A stretch of 22,026 nt of DNA from a virus: positions 1-22,026 of IMG/VR virus record IMGVR_UViG_3300023236_000686. One strand, written 5' to 3'. Numbering within the stretch: position 1 is the first letter of the stretch; the number at the start of each line of letters is the position of its first letter. Below the pieces are notes generated by a model. That model was not told the DNA's origin. It searched no databases and was given only the letters and a program-made list of their open reading frames with translations. A program made the translations under genes and the position numbers. This document shows, in pieces, positions 6,567 to 14,148 of this stretch.

Positions 6567-8471
6567 ATGAGTAAAATAATAGGAATAGACTTGGGTACAA
6601 CAAACTCTTGTGTTGCTTTAATGGAAGGCAAGGACGCAAAAGTTATTGAAAATACAGAAGGAGCAAGAACCACTCCAAGTGTGGTAGCATTCACAGACTC
6701 CGAAACATTGGTTGGTATGCCTGCAAAAAGACAAGCAGTGTCCAATTCAAGCAACACAATATTTGCGGCAAAACGTTTGATTGGTAGAACATTCGAAGGA
6801 GATGCTGTGCAAAAAGATATCAAAACACTTCCTTACGAAATTGTGAAAGCAGACAACGGTGATGCTTGGGTGAAAGCCAATGGCAAAAACTATGCACCAT
6901 CAGAGATTTCTGCATCAGTGCTTCGTAAGATGAAAGAGACAGCAGAGAAATATCTAGGCGAAGAAGTAACCAAGGCAGTGATCACTGTGCCTGCATATTT
7001 CAATGACAGTCAACGTAAGGCTACCAAAGACGCTGGTAAGATTGCCGGACTGGAAGTGGAAAGAATTATTAATGAACCAACTGCGGCGGCGTTGGCATAT
7101 GGTCTGGACAAGAAAAAGTCAGGCACGATTGCTGTGTACGATCTAGGTGGAGGTACATTTGATGTTTCTATATTAGAACTGGGTGACGGAGTGTTTGAAG
7201 TTAAATCCACAAACGGTGACACAACACTGGGTGGTGAAGACTTTGATGCCACAATCACAAATTACATCATCAGTGAATTTAAAAAAGATCAAGGTATAGA
7301 CTTGGGCAACGACAAGTTGGCTGTACAACGTGTGAGAGAGGCGGCTGAGAAAGCCAAAATAGAATTGTCAAGCACAACTCAAACAGATATCAATCTACCT
7401 TTTATCACAGCAGATAAAACAGGACCCAAACACATCAACATAAAGATGACCAGAGCAACATTGGAAAGTTTGGTTGGTGATCTTATAGCACGAACACTTT
7501 CTCCTTGCAAACAGGCATTAAAAGATGCCGGACTGTCGACCAAGGACATCAGCGAAGTGGTGTTGGTTGGTGGTATGACCAGAATGCCCAAAGTGTTCGA
7601 CACAGTCAAAGAGTTTTTTGGTAAAGAACCTCACAAAGGAGTTAATCCAGATGAAGTGGTGGCATTGGGTGCCGCTATACAAGGTGGTGTACTGCAAGGT
7701 GATGTTAAAGATGTATTGTTGTTAGATGTTACACCTTTATCACTGGGTATTGAAACATTGGGCGGAGTCACAACCAAAGTAATAGAAAAGAACACAACTA
7801 TTCCCACAAAGAAAAGTCAAGTGTTCTCCACAGCAGAAGACAATCAAGCGGCAGTGACTATCAGAGTTACACAGGGTGAAAGAGATATGGCAGTGGACAA
7901 CAAATTGCTGGGTAACTTTAACCTTGAAGGTATTGCACCTGCTCCAAGAGGTTTACCACAGATCGAAGTTACATTTGATATAGATGCAAACGGTATCTTG
8001 AGTGTGAGTGCCAAAGACAAAGGCACTGGCAAAGAACAGAAGATCACTATTCAAGCATCGGGTGGATTGTCAGATGAAGACATTGACAAGATGGTCAAAG
8101 ATGCAGAAGCCAACAAAGAAGAAGACAAGAAGAAAAGAGAGTTGGTAGAAACAAAGAACCAATCTGAAACACTGACACATCAAATCGACAAGCAACTCAA
8201 AGAGCATGGCGACAAGATATCTGAAGAGGAAAAGAAAGCAATTGAAGATGCCAAAGCAACTTTAATCGACGCATCCAAAACAGATGATGTGAGTAAGATT
8301 CAAGAAGCAATCAAAACACTCACAGAAGCCAGTATGAAGTTGGGCGAAGCAGTGTACAAACAAGCACAAGAAGAACAAGCACAGTCGGAACAGCAAGGCG
8401 AAAGCACAGAAGAAAATATTGTGGATGCCGACTTTAAAGAAGTTGATCCCAAAGAAGAAGATAAGAAATAA
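6567..8471 (+). CDS. dnaK: Chaperone DnaK (Hsp70)
   Basis: DnaK is the ATP-dependent Hsp70 that binds exposed hydrophobic peptides, working with DnaJ and GrpE. At 634 residues it is full length. ATPase motifs are clear: phosphate 1 [13 protein letters not shown] at the N-terminus, the hinge/phosphate 2 block [29 protein letters not shown], and [11 protein letters not shown]. The linker [19 protein letters not shown] leads into the substrate-binding domain with [18 protein letters not shown] and [21 protein letters not shown], then a helical lid and an acidic tail ending EEDKK instead of the frequent EEVK-type end. The sequence is very close to alphaproteobacterial DnaK as I know it, for example [13 protein letters not shown] and [11 protein letters not shown]. 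Strong ribosome site AAGGAG. No dnaJ or grpE follows, contrary to the usual dnaKJ order. Confidence 0.98.
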   Translation: MSKIIGIDLGTTNSCVALMEGKDAKVIENTEGARTTPSVVAFTDSETLVGMPAKRQAVSNSSNTIFAAKRLIGRTFEGDAVQKDIKTLPYEIVKADNGDAWVKANGKNYAPSEISASVLRKMKETAEKYLGEEVTKAVITVPAYFNDSQRKATKDAGKIAGLEVERIINEPTAAALAYGLDKKKSGTIAVYDLGGGTFDVSILELGDGVFEVKSTNGDTTLGGEDFDATITNYIISEFKKDQGIDLGNDKLAVQRVREAAEKAKIELSSTTQTDINLPFITADKTGPKHINIKMTRATLESLVGDLIARTLSPCKQALKDAGLSTKDISEVVLVGGMTRMPKVFDTVKEFFGKEPHKGVNPDEVVALGAAIQGGVLQGDVKDVLLLDVTPLSLGIETLGGVTTKVIEKNTTIPTKKSQVFSTAEDNQAAVTIRVTQGERDMAVDNKLLGNFNLEGIAPAPRGLPQIEVTFDIDANGILSVSAKDKGTGKEQKITIQASGGLSDEDIDKMVKDAEANKEEDKKKRELVETKNQSETLTHQIDKQLKEHGDKISEEEKKAIEDAKATLIDASKTDDVSKIQEAIKTLTEASMKLGEAVYKQAQEEQAQSEQQGESTEENIVDADFKEVDPKEEDKK

Positions 8472-8474
8472 CAA

Positions 8475-8503
8475 TTGACAGAAGTTTCCTTTTGTTGTAT
8501 TAT
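8475..8503 (+). promoter_or_regulatory. Sigma70-type promoter giving a near-leaderless mRNA
   Basis: TTGACA at 8475-8480, 17-base spacer, TATTAT at 8498-8503. The ATG at 8510 is where transcription should begin, so no Shine-Dalgarno is possible. Confidence 0.68.
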
Positions 8504-8509
8504 AGTAAT

Positions 8510-8782
8510 ATGATAGGCAAAAGGAAAACTTCACAATTCAAAACAGAGATAGAAGCAACTGTAAGAATCACAGTTGATCACAATCAACCATTCACACAAC
8601 AACAAATACTGGACGAATTTTCAACTAATGTGTCTGAAGATTTTCATCAAATGATGAGTTCAGATTCTGAACATTTACAACCCACTCAAGTAACTGTGAT
8701 GAGTGAAAAAGTTATTAAAAGTAATGGGATAAATGATTATACTGGATCAGGAACGCCAAACTTAGACAAATTGTCTTCCTGA
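8510..8782 (+). CDS. Small hypothetical protein
   Basis: A 90-residue polar protein (MIGKRKTSQFKTEIEATVRI...). The first half has a strand and the helix TQQQILDEFSTNVSEDFHQMM; the second half is Ser/Asn/Gly-rich and probably disordered. The start at 8510 is chosen because the promoter ends just before it; the upstream in-frame ATG at 8492 lies inside the promoter. Its 3' end overlaps the convergent minus-strand gene by 46 bases. Function unknown. Confidence 0.6.
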   Translation: MIGKRKTSQFKTEIEATVRITVDHNQPFTQQQILDEFSTNVSEDFHQMMSSDSEHLQPTQVTVMSEKVIKSNGINDYTGSGTPNLDKLSS

Positions 8783-8973
8783 ACGCACCACACTGAATCA
8801 ATAGGTTTGGGTCCAAATTCACCCGCCATACTCATTTTGATACTGTCAGCATTAAAAGTTACATAGAGTTGACATTCTTCAACTGAATCAAACTGAGGAT
8901 TTTTGAACCAGAACGAATCTTTACTGCCATCTGCATACGCACCCATTATTAAAACTATTATAAACCATTTCAT
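8737..8973 (-). CDS. Small secreted protein
   Basis: A 78-residue protein with a short signal peptide (MKWFIIVLIMGAYADG; cleavage probably after AYA). The mature part carries two Cys (EECQLYV and VWCVQED), typical of small disulfide-bonded periplasmic proteins, and the pattern 'F.S.EEC...' is frequent in short exported proteins of marine phages and bacteria. A TAAATA box at 8979-8984 stands five bases upstream of the ATG. It overlaps the plus-strand gene tail to tail. Confidence 0.68.
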   Translation of the reverse strand: MKWFIIVLIMGAYADGSKDSFWFKNPQFDSVEECQLYVTFNADSIKMSMAGEFGPKPIDSVWCVQEDNLSKFGVPDPV

Positions 8974-9046
8974 AACTGTATTTAACTATAATACACATCC
9001 ATTAACTATATGTTTTTAGTATAGGACTTATGCGTAAAGATTGAGT

Positions 9047-9349
9047 TTACTTGGAGTTTTCTTGTTGTTTGTCCACTGCTTCAAACTCTTTGGTCATGTT
9101 GTCTTCCAGTTCTTTTGAAGTTTCTGCAACATCGCTAGGGGTGTGTGCTTTGTTTTTCTTAACGTCTTCACAGTCTGATAGAGCAAACATACAACCCAAC
9201 ACTTTTCCAATTGATCCACCGTATATCAATATGTTGCTTGTGGGGTTTGTTTTACGTTCTGTGTTGGGTTTGGCACAATTACTCAAGCCAATACCTATCA
9301 ATATCAATAGCAAAATTAAGACCACTGCTCTTTCTTGTCTTTTATTCAT
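9047..9349 (-). CDS. Lipoprotein
   Basis: A 100-residue protein with basic N-terminus (MNKRQERA), hydrophobic segment VVLILLLILIGIG and lipobox LSNC (Cys25). The mature part has a short hydrophobic stretch with two Cys (GKVLGCMFALSDCEDVKKN) and an acidic, Lys-rich tail that is probably disordered. A TAAATA box at 9355-9360 lies five bases upstream of the start and faces a second one (9362-9367) belonging to the divergent gene. Function unknown. Confidence 0.7.
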   Translation of the reverse strand: MNKRQERAVVLILLLILIGIGLSNCAKPNTERKTNPTSNILIYGGSIGKVLGCMFALSDCEDVKKNKAHTPSDVAETSKELEDNMTKEFEAVDKQQENSK

Positions 9350-9373
9350 GCTAATATTTATTAAATACTATTA

Positions 9374-9556
9374 ATGACCTTAATTAAAAAAATATATCAA
9401 GACTTTCAAAGAGCATCAGAGAACAAAGAATTCTATGATAGATGCCAAATAGTATACAAAGGTCCTTATGCCCAATCCAATGCAGTTTTAGAACACATGG
9501 AATTGGATTATCTACCAAAAAGTCTAAGAAATATAATAACCAAAATAATCTCTTGA
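9374..9556 (+). CDS. Small hypothetical protein
   Basis: A 60-residue helical protein (MTLIKKIYQDFQRASENKE...) with one Cys and several Tyr. TAAATA at 9362-9367 lies six bases upstream of the ATG; no Shine-Dalgarno. Its stop lies inside the -35 box of the next promoter. I see no family signature. Confidence 0.55.
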   Translation: MTLIKKIYQDFQRASENKEFYDRCQIVYKGPYAQSNAVLEHMELDYLPKSLRNIITKIIS

Positions 9557-9587
9557 CTTTGGTAGCAGTTGATATTATACTAGGAGT
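9553..9587 (+). promoter_or_regulatory. Sigma70-type promoter and RBS
   Basis: TTGACT at 9553-9558, 17-base spacer, TATACT at 9576-9581, then AGGAG (9583-9587) before the ATG at 9594. It should drive the two small membrane genes and, without a visible terminator, the leader RNA and oxygenase downstream. Confidence 0.72.
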
Positions 9588-9593
9588 AACACT

Positions 9594-9728
9594 ATGGTAA
9601 AAACACTTAAAATTCGCAAACCAAAAAACAGAATGGAACGAATTACTTGGAGTTGTTTAGGAGCCGTTATGATCACATTCTTTGTGGTAATCTTAACAAT
9701 TACAGGATTATCATGGTTGGCAGGCTAA
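9594..9728 (+). CDS. Small single-pass membrane protein
   Basis: A 44-residue protein: basic N-terminus (KTLKIRKPKNRMER) then one membrane segment (residues 20-42, with GAVMITFFVVILTITGLSWL). It has a good promoter and ribosome site. Its 3' end overlaps the next gene by 16 bases. Function unknown. Confidence 0.65.
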   Translation: MVKTLKIRKPKNRMERITWSCLGAVMITFFVVILTITGLSWLAG

Positions 9729-9874
9729 AAGAGTTTATAGGGAATATTGTTTATTGGATCTTGATAGGTTCGATGACGATGGTATTTCTTTGCTTAATGT
9801 TGATTTACACAATATTAGATATGTTGATGGAAATCAGTAGCAAGGTAACTAGGTCAATTAATACAAAAACATGA
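9713..9874 (+). CDS. Small single-pass membrane protein
   Basis: A 53-residue protein from ATG 9713 (MVGRLKEFIGNIVYWILIG...). One long membrane segment spans about residues 9-38; the C-terminus is polar and basic. The earlier in-frame ATG at 9647 lies deep inside the upstream gene and is less likely. The stop is directly followed by the structured RNA. Confidence 0.55.
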   Translation: MVGRLKEFIGNIVYWILIGSMTMVFLCLMLIYTILDMLMEISSKVTRSINTKT

Positions 9875-9878
9875 AGCG

Positions 9879-10048
9879 CCGACCTAGGCCTTATTTTATA
9901 TAATTCCTCATAGAGGGTCGGAAACTCCACTGAATGAAGGTGGCATTGGTAAAAAGCCCTAGTTTCTTAATAGGAGGGGTTAGAGTACGTGAGTCTTTAA
10001 CCCACTTAAGGCTTTTCCAAACCTTTTTCCAGTAAGTGTGTTTCCGAC
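9879..10048 (+). ncRNA. Candidate structured leader RNA or riboswitch
   Basis: No frame looks coding here, but the strand folds well. A perfect 9-bp closing helix pairs GTCGGAAAC (9917-9925) with GTTTCCGAC (10040-10048). Inside it are a small hairpin CCAC/GTGG (9927-9930 with 9940-9943), an 11-bp helix TTGG+AAAAGCC with GGCTTTT+CCAA (9946-9949 and 9952-9958 with 10010-10020, two-base bulge), and a 9-bp hairpin GGGTTAGAG/CTTTAACCC (9977-9985 with 9995-10003, one G-T pair). The 5' segment CCGACC (9879-9884) can pair with GGTCGG (9916-9921) and so compete with the closing helix: a two-state switch. It ends 17 bases before the oxygenase start, which has no visible Shine-Dalgarno. I could not match it to tmRNA, RNase P, SRP, 6S or the riboswitch classes I know. 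Confidence 0.6.
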
Positions 10049-10065
10049 TAATGATAAATTAACAT

Positions 10066-10674
10066 ATGATCGACACTTTCTACGGAACTTTTCCAAATCA
10101 AGGCTATGTGCAAGCCACACTGCAACCTGAAGAACTTGCACCTGTTCAATTAGAAATAGACAAAATTCAAAAAGACTTTGATTCAGCAACGATTAATGAT
10201 TTAGGTCATGCCAGCAATTTACAAAACGAATTCTTTCTACAAGATTGTGTTAAACATTTAGAAAATTTGATAGCACCATTGTGTCAAAAATATTGTGAAC
10301 ACTCTGCTTATGGAGACAAATCAAAAAATACCTACTCACTCAAAGACGCTTGGGTCAATTATCAATCCAAACACGAATATTTTGGAACACACACTCATAA
10401 TGGTGAGTTCAGTTTTGCCTTGTGGGTCAAGGTGCCTTACACCATGGAGCAAGAAAAAGCTCATGTGAATTACACAGGCAGAAACATTGAACGACTGCCT
10501 GCATTTAACTTTCATTACACAGATGCCATGGGCACAATTAGAAACCAAATATTGCCTGTGGATAAAACTTTTGAAGGTAAATTAGTATTGTTTCCTGGAA
10601 ACATGAATCATTCTGTTACACCTTTTTACACATCGGACAAACACAGAATCACAGTGTCAGGTAACATAGTTTAA
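10066..10674 (+). CDS. Putative 2OG-Fe(II) oxygenase
   Basis: A 202-residue protein. The C-terminal half has the pattern of the short 2-oxoglutarate/Fe(II) dioxygenases common in marine phages: DAWVNYQSKHEYFGTHTHNG (first His ligand region), a strand SFALWVKVPY, then GKLVLFPGNMNHSV (distal His) and HRITVSGNIV with the Arg that would bind 2-oxoglutarate. The N-terminal half is helical and less conserved. The enzyme should hydroxylate an unknown substrate using O2, 2-oxoglutarate and iron. It sits alone behind the structured leader RNA, away from the four-oxygenase cluster at 18359-20795, and most resembles the gene at 20121-20795 in its FPSNLNHSV-type motif. Confidence 0.75.
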   Translation: MIDTFYGTFPNQGYVQATLQPEELAPVQLEIDKIQKDFDSATINDLGHASNLQNEFFLQDCVKHLENLIAPLCQKYCEHSAYGDKSKNTYSLKDAWVNYQSKHEYFGTHTHNGEFSFALWVKVPYTMEQEKAHVNYTGRNIERLPAFNFHYTDAMGTIRNQILPVDKTFEGKLVLFPGNMNHSVTPFYTSDKHRITVSGNIV

Positions 10675-10697
10675 TGCTTAAAAGTATAAAACAATCT

Positions 10698-10730
10698 GCC
10701 CCTTTAGCTCATTTGGTAGAGCAACCGTCT
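10698..10730 (+). pseudogene. tRNA 5'-half remnant (Thr-like)
   Basis: GCCCCTTTAGCTCATTTGG and what follows reads as an acceptor 5' strand (10698-10704), a perfect D arm (GCTC...GAGC) and the start of an anticodon arm, closest to tRNA-Thr. After about 10730 the sequence departs: no anticodon helix closes, there is no TTCGA T-loop and no AAGGGGC acceptor partner in the next 150 bases. It lies between the oxygenase and the phage-type block, so it may mark a recombination or integration scar. Confidence 0.55.
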
Positions 10731-10837
10731 TGGCGAACCTGGGATCCGGCATGTTTGGTGGTGCTATCAGCAACTTGCCCTGTGTGTCGATCATACAAAT
10801 ACTTATTGTGATCTGGGCTGTGAATTGTGTGTATTGA

Positions 10838-12325
10838 TTATTGTATTGCGATTGATGCCTTCTGTGCTATCTTGCCAGGCTCATTTTTATTGTAGTAACT
10901 AATTTTTCCAGTTGCTAGTTCTTTGTTTGGCCAAAGTACGCTTGTTGCAAACGTACCGTCTTTGCTAATTTGACTCCCTACTTTAATAAAGTTCTGTTGC
11001 AACATTTCACGAAACATAGATTCAAGATCTGGCAGTGCGCCATTGGCGAGACTCATTCTGATCATGTTGTTTAGTGCCCAGTGTATTCTACTGAAAAATG
11101 TTTTAGCCTTTGACCCTCTTTTTGAATAGAAGTTTTGTTGTTCTACGTGTTTGAAAAGGGAAATCATTTTTTTATCTTCTTTAGCATTTTCAACTGGAAC
11201 GACACCGAAAGGTAAGAATTTAAGTAATTTTTTATCTGAAATAGAATCAGGTGCATGTTTAAAAATAACATCCATTAATGCAAACGGGAAAGTGTATTGT
11301 GTGGCTTGTTCATTTGCCTGCATAAACTCTATCTCTTCCTTGTATTGCGTATTTTTTTTGAACTCGTCTGGTATTTTAAATCCGCCCATCGCAGTCGCGG
11401 CTCCTTTACCACTTGCTCCACCTTTTGATGATATCATTATTTTGAAGCCAGTCTTGGGATTTTTAAATCCTGCAACAGTTCCAATAGAATCGGCTAATGG
11501 ATTATTTGATTTAGAAGGAAAGAATATGTTTAGTTCATTAAATCCTGCTACGTCCAAGTGTTTGTAGAATGGTTCGCTATTTTCAAACTTTGCAAGTCCT
11601 TGTACAACCATTAAAACACCCAAATATTCTCCAGCATAATCCCTCAGGGCTTCTACACTCTGATTATGTTGACTCAAGTATTTCATATTGATTCTTGAAT
11701 CACCCTTCAATATTCTTTGTGCCAATTCAAGAGCTTCTTTTGCCACAGGATCAGAAGTAGCAATAAGGGTTAATGCTTTTATAATGGTTTGTCCTAGTTG
11801 ACCTGCAGGGATTTCTTTATCCACAATGCCTACGTCACTGGGTTTGACCTTATAAGATTCTTTTCCTCTCTCTTTTCCAGATATAGAAGGAGTTTTTGTT
11901 CCTCCATATTTTGGAGTTTTTGCCAAAGGACTCTGTGTTTTTGTGATCTTGACTACACCTTTATCTGATTGTAAGGTTAAAAGTTCAGGGTTTCCCTCAT
12001 CGTTTGTTGCCGCCCAGTTTTTGAATTTTTCTACTTCGTTTTTATTAATAATTACTTGCTTACCATTACTACCTATGAAAGGTGCCCCTGAGGCTATGTC
12101 ATTTATAAAAGTTGGAATTCTATCTTTAGGCTTATCTTTATACTTTAAAAGTTCATATCCTGTTAAAAATGGTCTAGAACCAGACTCTCTCAAGAACCAA
12201 GGAGTCTCCACGCCTGCCGCACCTTTTCCTACTTTTTTAAGGAAGTCTCTTCTGCTAGGATCCATTTCAAACAGCATACGATACTGATGATGTTGTGATT
12301 CGGATAAGAAGTCTTTTGCTTTCAT
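10838..12325 (-). CDS. Phage-type protein with a Tat-like N-terminal motif
   Basis: A 495-residue protein with three parts. Residues 1-23 are a tag-like MKAKDFLSESQHH... start seen in many marine T4-like phage proteins. Residues 24-38 read SRRDFLKKVGKGAAG, the core of a twin-arginine signal, but the hydrophobic stretch that should follow is cut short and replaced by VETPWFLRESG. The remainder includes a Gly/Lys-rich loop (SSKGGASGKGAATAMGGFK, near 299-317) of a kind I remember from large hypothetical phage proteins. No catalytic motif is certain. A virion or DNA-packaging related role is possible but unproven. It lies four bases downstream of the other phage-type gene on this strand. Confidence 0.75.
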   Translation of the reverse strand: MKAKDFLSESQHHQYRMLFEMDPSRRDFLKKVGKGAAGVETPWFLRESGSRPFLTGYELLKYKDKPKDRIPTFINDIASGAPFIGSNGKQVIINKNEVEKFKNWAATNDEGNPELLTLQSDKGVVKITKTQSPLAKTPKYGGTKTPSISGKERGKESYKVKPSDVGIVDKEIPAGQLGQTIIKALTLIATSDPVAKEALELAQRILKGDSRINMKYLSQHNQSVEALRDYAGEYLGVLMVVQGLAKFENSEPFYKHLDVAGFNELNIFFPSKSNNPLADSIGTVAGFKNPKTGFKIMISSKGGASGKGAATAMGGFKIPDEFKKNTQYKEEIEFMQANEQATQYTFPFALMDVIFKHAPDSISDKKLLKFLPFGVVPVENAKEDKKMISLFKHVEQQNFYSKRGSKAKTFFSRIHWALNNMIRMSLANGALPDLESMFREMLQQNFIKVGSQISKDGTFATSVLWPNKELATGKISYYNKNEPGKIAQKASIAIQ

Positions 12326-12329
12326 AATA

Positions 12330-12788
12330 TTATTCGTAATCTAGATGCCAATGTGTTCCGCTCCAGATACACTCTCTGATATTTTTAGTGTTTGTTGGAC
12401 CTGATGACGTACCCATTTGCCAATCATGATTTAGTTCTTCTACTGGATTAGCACTGGAGTTGTATACTGCTTTCGCAACCGTGACTTCTGTTGCTCCTGT
12501 GCCAATTTTTCTTATGAATGTAAGTCTTTGTCCAACATAAGTTCCATCTGCTAGAGTAAAAGTTTGTCCAGGCACAATAAAATGTACATCTTTAGTCAAA
12601 TCAATTGCTTGTCCAGTGGTATAATCTTTTGTACTGTCTAATGATTTTACTGGGTTTCCTCCTACTGTTGCTCCGTCGGCAACATAGATAGCATTGGTAA
12701 CTTCGTCTAGTAATACATCTCCTGGTCTACCTGTATGTAGAACACGACTATCGTTTACATTTTTATATTTCAATTTTCTAAAAGGCAT
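12330..12788 (-). CDS. Virion structural-like protein
   Basis: A 152-residue, Gly/Thr/Val-rich protein. It begins MPFRKLKYKNVND and contains GRPGDVLLDEVTNAIYVADG followed by TVGGNPV, a repeat-like motif ('GD...D..T..LYV.DG.T.GG.P') typical of tail-fibre and other virion proteins of marine T4-like phages. The second half is beta-rich (GQTFTLADGTYVGQRLTFIRK) and ends HWHLDYE. A TAAATA box (12797-12802) stands eight bases upstream of the ATG, consistent with a late phage promoter. It is followed after four bases by the 495-residue gene, so the two form a unit. Confidence 0.75.
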   Translation of the reverse strand: MPFRKLKYKNVNDSRVLHTGRPGDVLLDEVTNAIYVADGATVGGNPVKSLDSTKDYTTGQAIDLTKDVHFIVPGQTFTLADGTYVGQRLTFIRKIGTGATEVTVAKAVYNSSANPVEELNHDWQMGTSSGPTNTKNIRECIWSGTHWHLDYE

Positions 12789-12925
12789 AACAAAAATATT
12801 TATCTCAAATTAATCATAACTGTTAGTGCAACCTAGTTCTAGGTGAGCCACAGTCAAATAACCATCCTCAGGTACTCCATAATAACAATATTTATAATTT
12901 AATCTATTCAATAAATACTACTATT

Positions 12926-13102
12926 ATGAAGAAACCTAAATTCGATTTTGGCCCAACAAAAGAAGAACATGGTTGGTTTTATTATGTTTGGAACTGGAAA
13001 ACATATGTATTTTATGCCTTATTGGTTGCTGGTGCAACTGTGGGTTGGATAGATCAAGGTATTACAGGTGCTCTATCCAACAGCAGTTGTGGCAACAATT
13101 AA
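12926..13102 (+). CDS. Small single-pass membrane protein
   Basis: A 58-residue protein, MKKPKFDFGPTKEEHGWFYY..., with aromatic residues (WFYYVWNW) leading into a membrane segment (about residues 26-44, KTYVFYALLVAGATVGW). A Cys lies near the C-terminus (SNSSCGNN). TAAATA at 12912-12917 lies eight bases upstream of the ATG. No Shine-Dalgarno. Family not recognised. Confidence 0.62.
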   Translation: MKKPKFDFGPTKEEHGWFYYVWNWKTYVFYALLVAGATVGWIDQGITGALSNSSCGNN

Positions 13103-13301
13103 ATTTACACCTGCTGATGTCTACGAATAGTAGCACACCTATATAAAACACCCAAATAAACGATTCAGCATTGTACGCCGACTAAATACATACGAGACAA
13201 GAATAATAAGATAACACGCAGAAGAATTAACAAACCTCCCGCCCTAATTTTAGATATAAACTTCCTCAATATTATTAACAAAAACGAAAGAGTAAAAACA
13301 C
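13103..13301 (+). promoter_or_regulatory. Long 5' leader of the cold-shock gene
   Basis: About 200 bases without a gene precede cspA. No frame is coding, and the stretch is A-rich close to the start codon. Long untranslated leaders that regulate translation at low temperature are typical of cspA genes. A -10-like TATAAA is at 13141-13146, without a clear -35. I did not find a defined fold. Confidence 0.4.
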
Positions 13302-13502
13302 ATGAGTAAACAAGGAACAGTAAAATGGTTCAATGCCACTAAAGGCTTTGGATTTATCGCTTGTGAAGACAAAGATGTCTTTGTACACATTTCAGCAGTT
13401 GAAGCCGCAGGCTTGAGACAGTTGAATGAAGGCGAAACTGTGATGTTTGAAACAGAAGAAGGTCCGAAAGGTCCGAGTGCTGTAAACATTTCAGTTCAAT
13501 AG
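13302..13502 (+). CDS. cspA: Cold-shock protein CspA family
   Basis: A 66-residue single cold-shock domain, the usual family length. The start [15 protein letters not shown] holds RNP1 (KGFGFIAC) and [10 protein letters not shown] holds RNP2; the Phe, Trp and His residues that stack on single-stranded RNA are present. The protein should melt RNA structure at low temperature or act in antitermination. A long leader precedes it and a strong terminator follows, so it is a monocistronic unit. Cold-shock genes occur in both marine bacteria and some of their phages. Confidence 0.95.
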   Translation: MSKQGTVKWFNATKGFGFIACEDKDVFVHISAVEAAGLRQLNEGETVMFETEEGPKGPSAVNISVQ

Positions 13503-13509
13503 TAAAAAT

Positions 13510-13548
13510 AAAATAGGTTCACTGCTAATCGCATTGGACCTATTTTCA
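13510..13548 (+). terminator. Rho-independent terminator, probably bidirectional
   Basis: AAAATAGGTTC (13510-13520) pairs along 11 bases with GGACCTATTTT (13536-13546), one G-T pair. A-tract before and T-tract after let it end both cspA and the convergent minus-strand genes. Confidence 0.85.
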
Positions 13549-13563
13549 CGATAAATTAAGAAA

Positions 13564-13926
13564 TTACAATAAAGAAATAATCAACAAGTAGCCCGAGAAA
13601 TGTAAATTTTGATCCACAGTGGTTGCTACCCAATACCACTTGCCTGCCAAAGTCCAATCATTCTTTTTCACAATAGAACTTTTTACAAAATCAATGTGGT
13701 GGTGCAACAACAGATCCAGTATGGCTAAACTGATTGCTGTGAGATAGTTGGTAAACATCATCAACACAACCCAAGTGCCCAATCCATGATGTAATGAATG
13801 TAGCATGGCTTTGGGTGCTAGGTAAATGTGTTTATGGCTGGGACGACAGTACAAAGCCTGCAGTGCCAAATCACAAACACCATGCTTGATGGCTAGTAGG
13901 AAAAATATTAAAACTGTTTCACTCAT
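13564..13926 (-). CDS. DUF3307 family membrane protein
   Basis: A 120-residue, His-rich integral membrane protein. The family landmarks are in order: KHGVCDLALQALY near the N-terminus (usual 'H...DF.LQ'), HSLHHGLGTWVV, LLLHHHIDFVK (usual 'H..ID..K') and VDQNLHFSGYLL (usual 'DQ..H'). Three or four membrane helices are likely; the conserved His and Asp residues could bind a metal. DUF3307 proteins are found in bacteria and phages, with no established function. Its ATG overlaps the stop of the upstream lipoprotein gene (13926). Confidence 0.78.
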   Translation of the reverse strand: MSETVLIFFLLAIKHGVCDLALQALYCRPSHKHIYLAPKAMLHSLHHGLGTWVVLMMFTNYLTAISLAILDLLLHHHIDFVKSSIVKKNDWTLAGKWYWVATTVDQNLHFSGYLLIISLL

Positions 13927-14138
13927 TAAAATTTACACGCCAGTTGTCCGCTAGGTTGTGCGTTGTCCTTTACTGATTGTAAAATGGATTTGGGATCGTT
14001 GTCTTTGCTCTCGCTGTCTGAATTGGATCGAGCTTCTTTGGATTTTGTTTGAACAGTTATTTGCGGCTCTAGTTTGCAATCCCTTACAGCACAGCCTGCC
14101 AACAAAATTAAAATGGATACAAGAATAATCATCTTCAT
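13926..14138 (-). CDS. Small lipoprotein
   Basis: A 70-residue protein with hydrophobic N-terminus (MKMIILVSILILL) and lipobox LAGC (Cys16). The mature chain has a second and third Cys (RDCKLEP and QLACKF) and a Ser/Asp/Lys-rich middle that is probably disordered. It is joined to the DUF3307 gene by a one-base overlap. Two Cys in the mature chain may form a disulfide. Function unknown; it may be a small lysis- or envelope-related protein, but nothing in the sequence shows that. Confidence 0.7.
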   Translation of the reverse strand: MKMIILVSILILLAGCAVRDCKLEPQITVQTKSKEARSNSDSESKDNDPKSILQSVKDNAQPSGQLACKF

Positions 14139-14148
14139 TTTATACTTT

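Noticed and set aside
9925-9945. Hammerhead ribozyme core (ACTGAATGAAGG with GGAAAC)
   Set aside because: The invariant CTGANGA has an extra base and stems II and III do not form.
10698-10790. HDV-like ribozyme next to the tRNA half (GGCGAA, CCGGCATG, GCAAC words)
   Set aside because: The words are in the wrong order and I could not form the nested double pseudoknot; the likeness is probably chance.
12803-12900. Minus-strand frame ending GVPEDGYLTVAHLELGCTNSYD
   Set aside because: The peptide looks protein-like, but there is no ATG between the upstream stop and the segment and no ribosome site; it may be a gene remnant, not enough to call.
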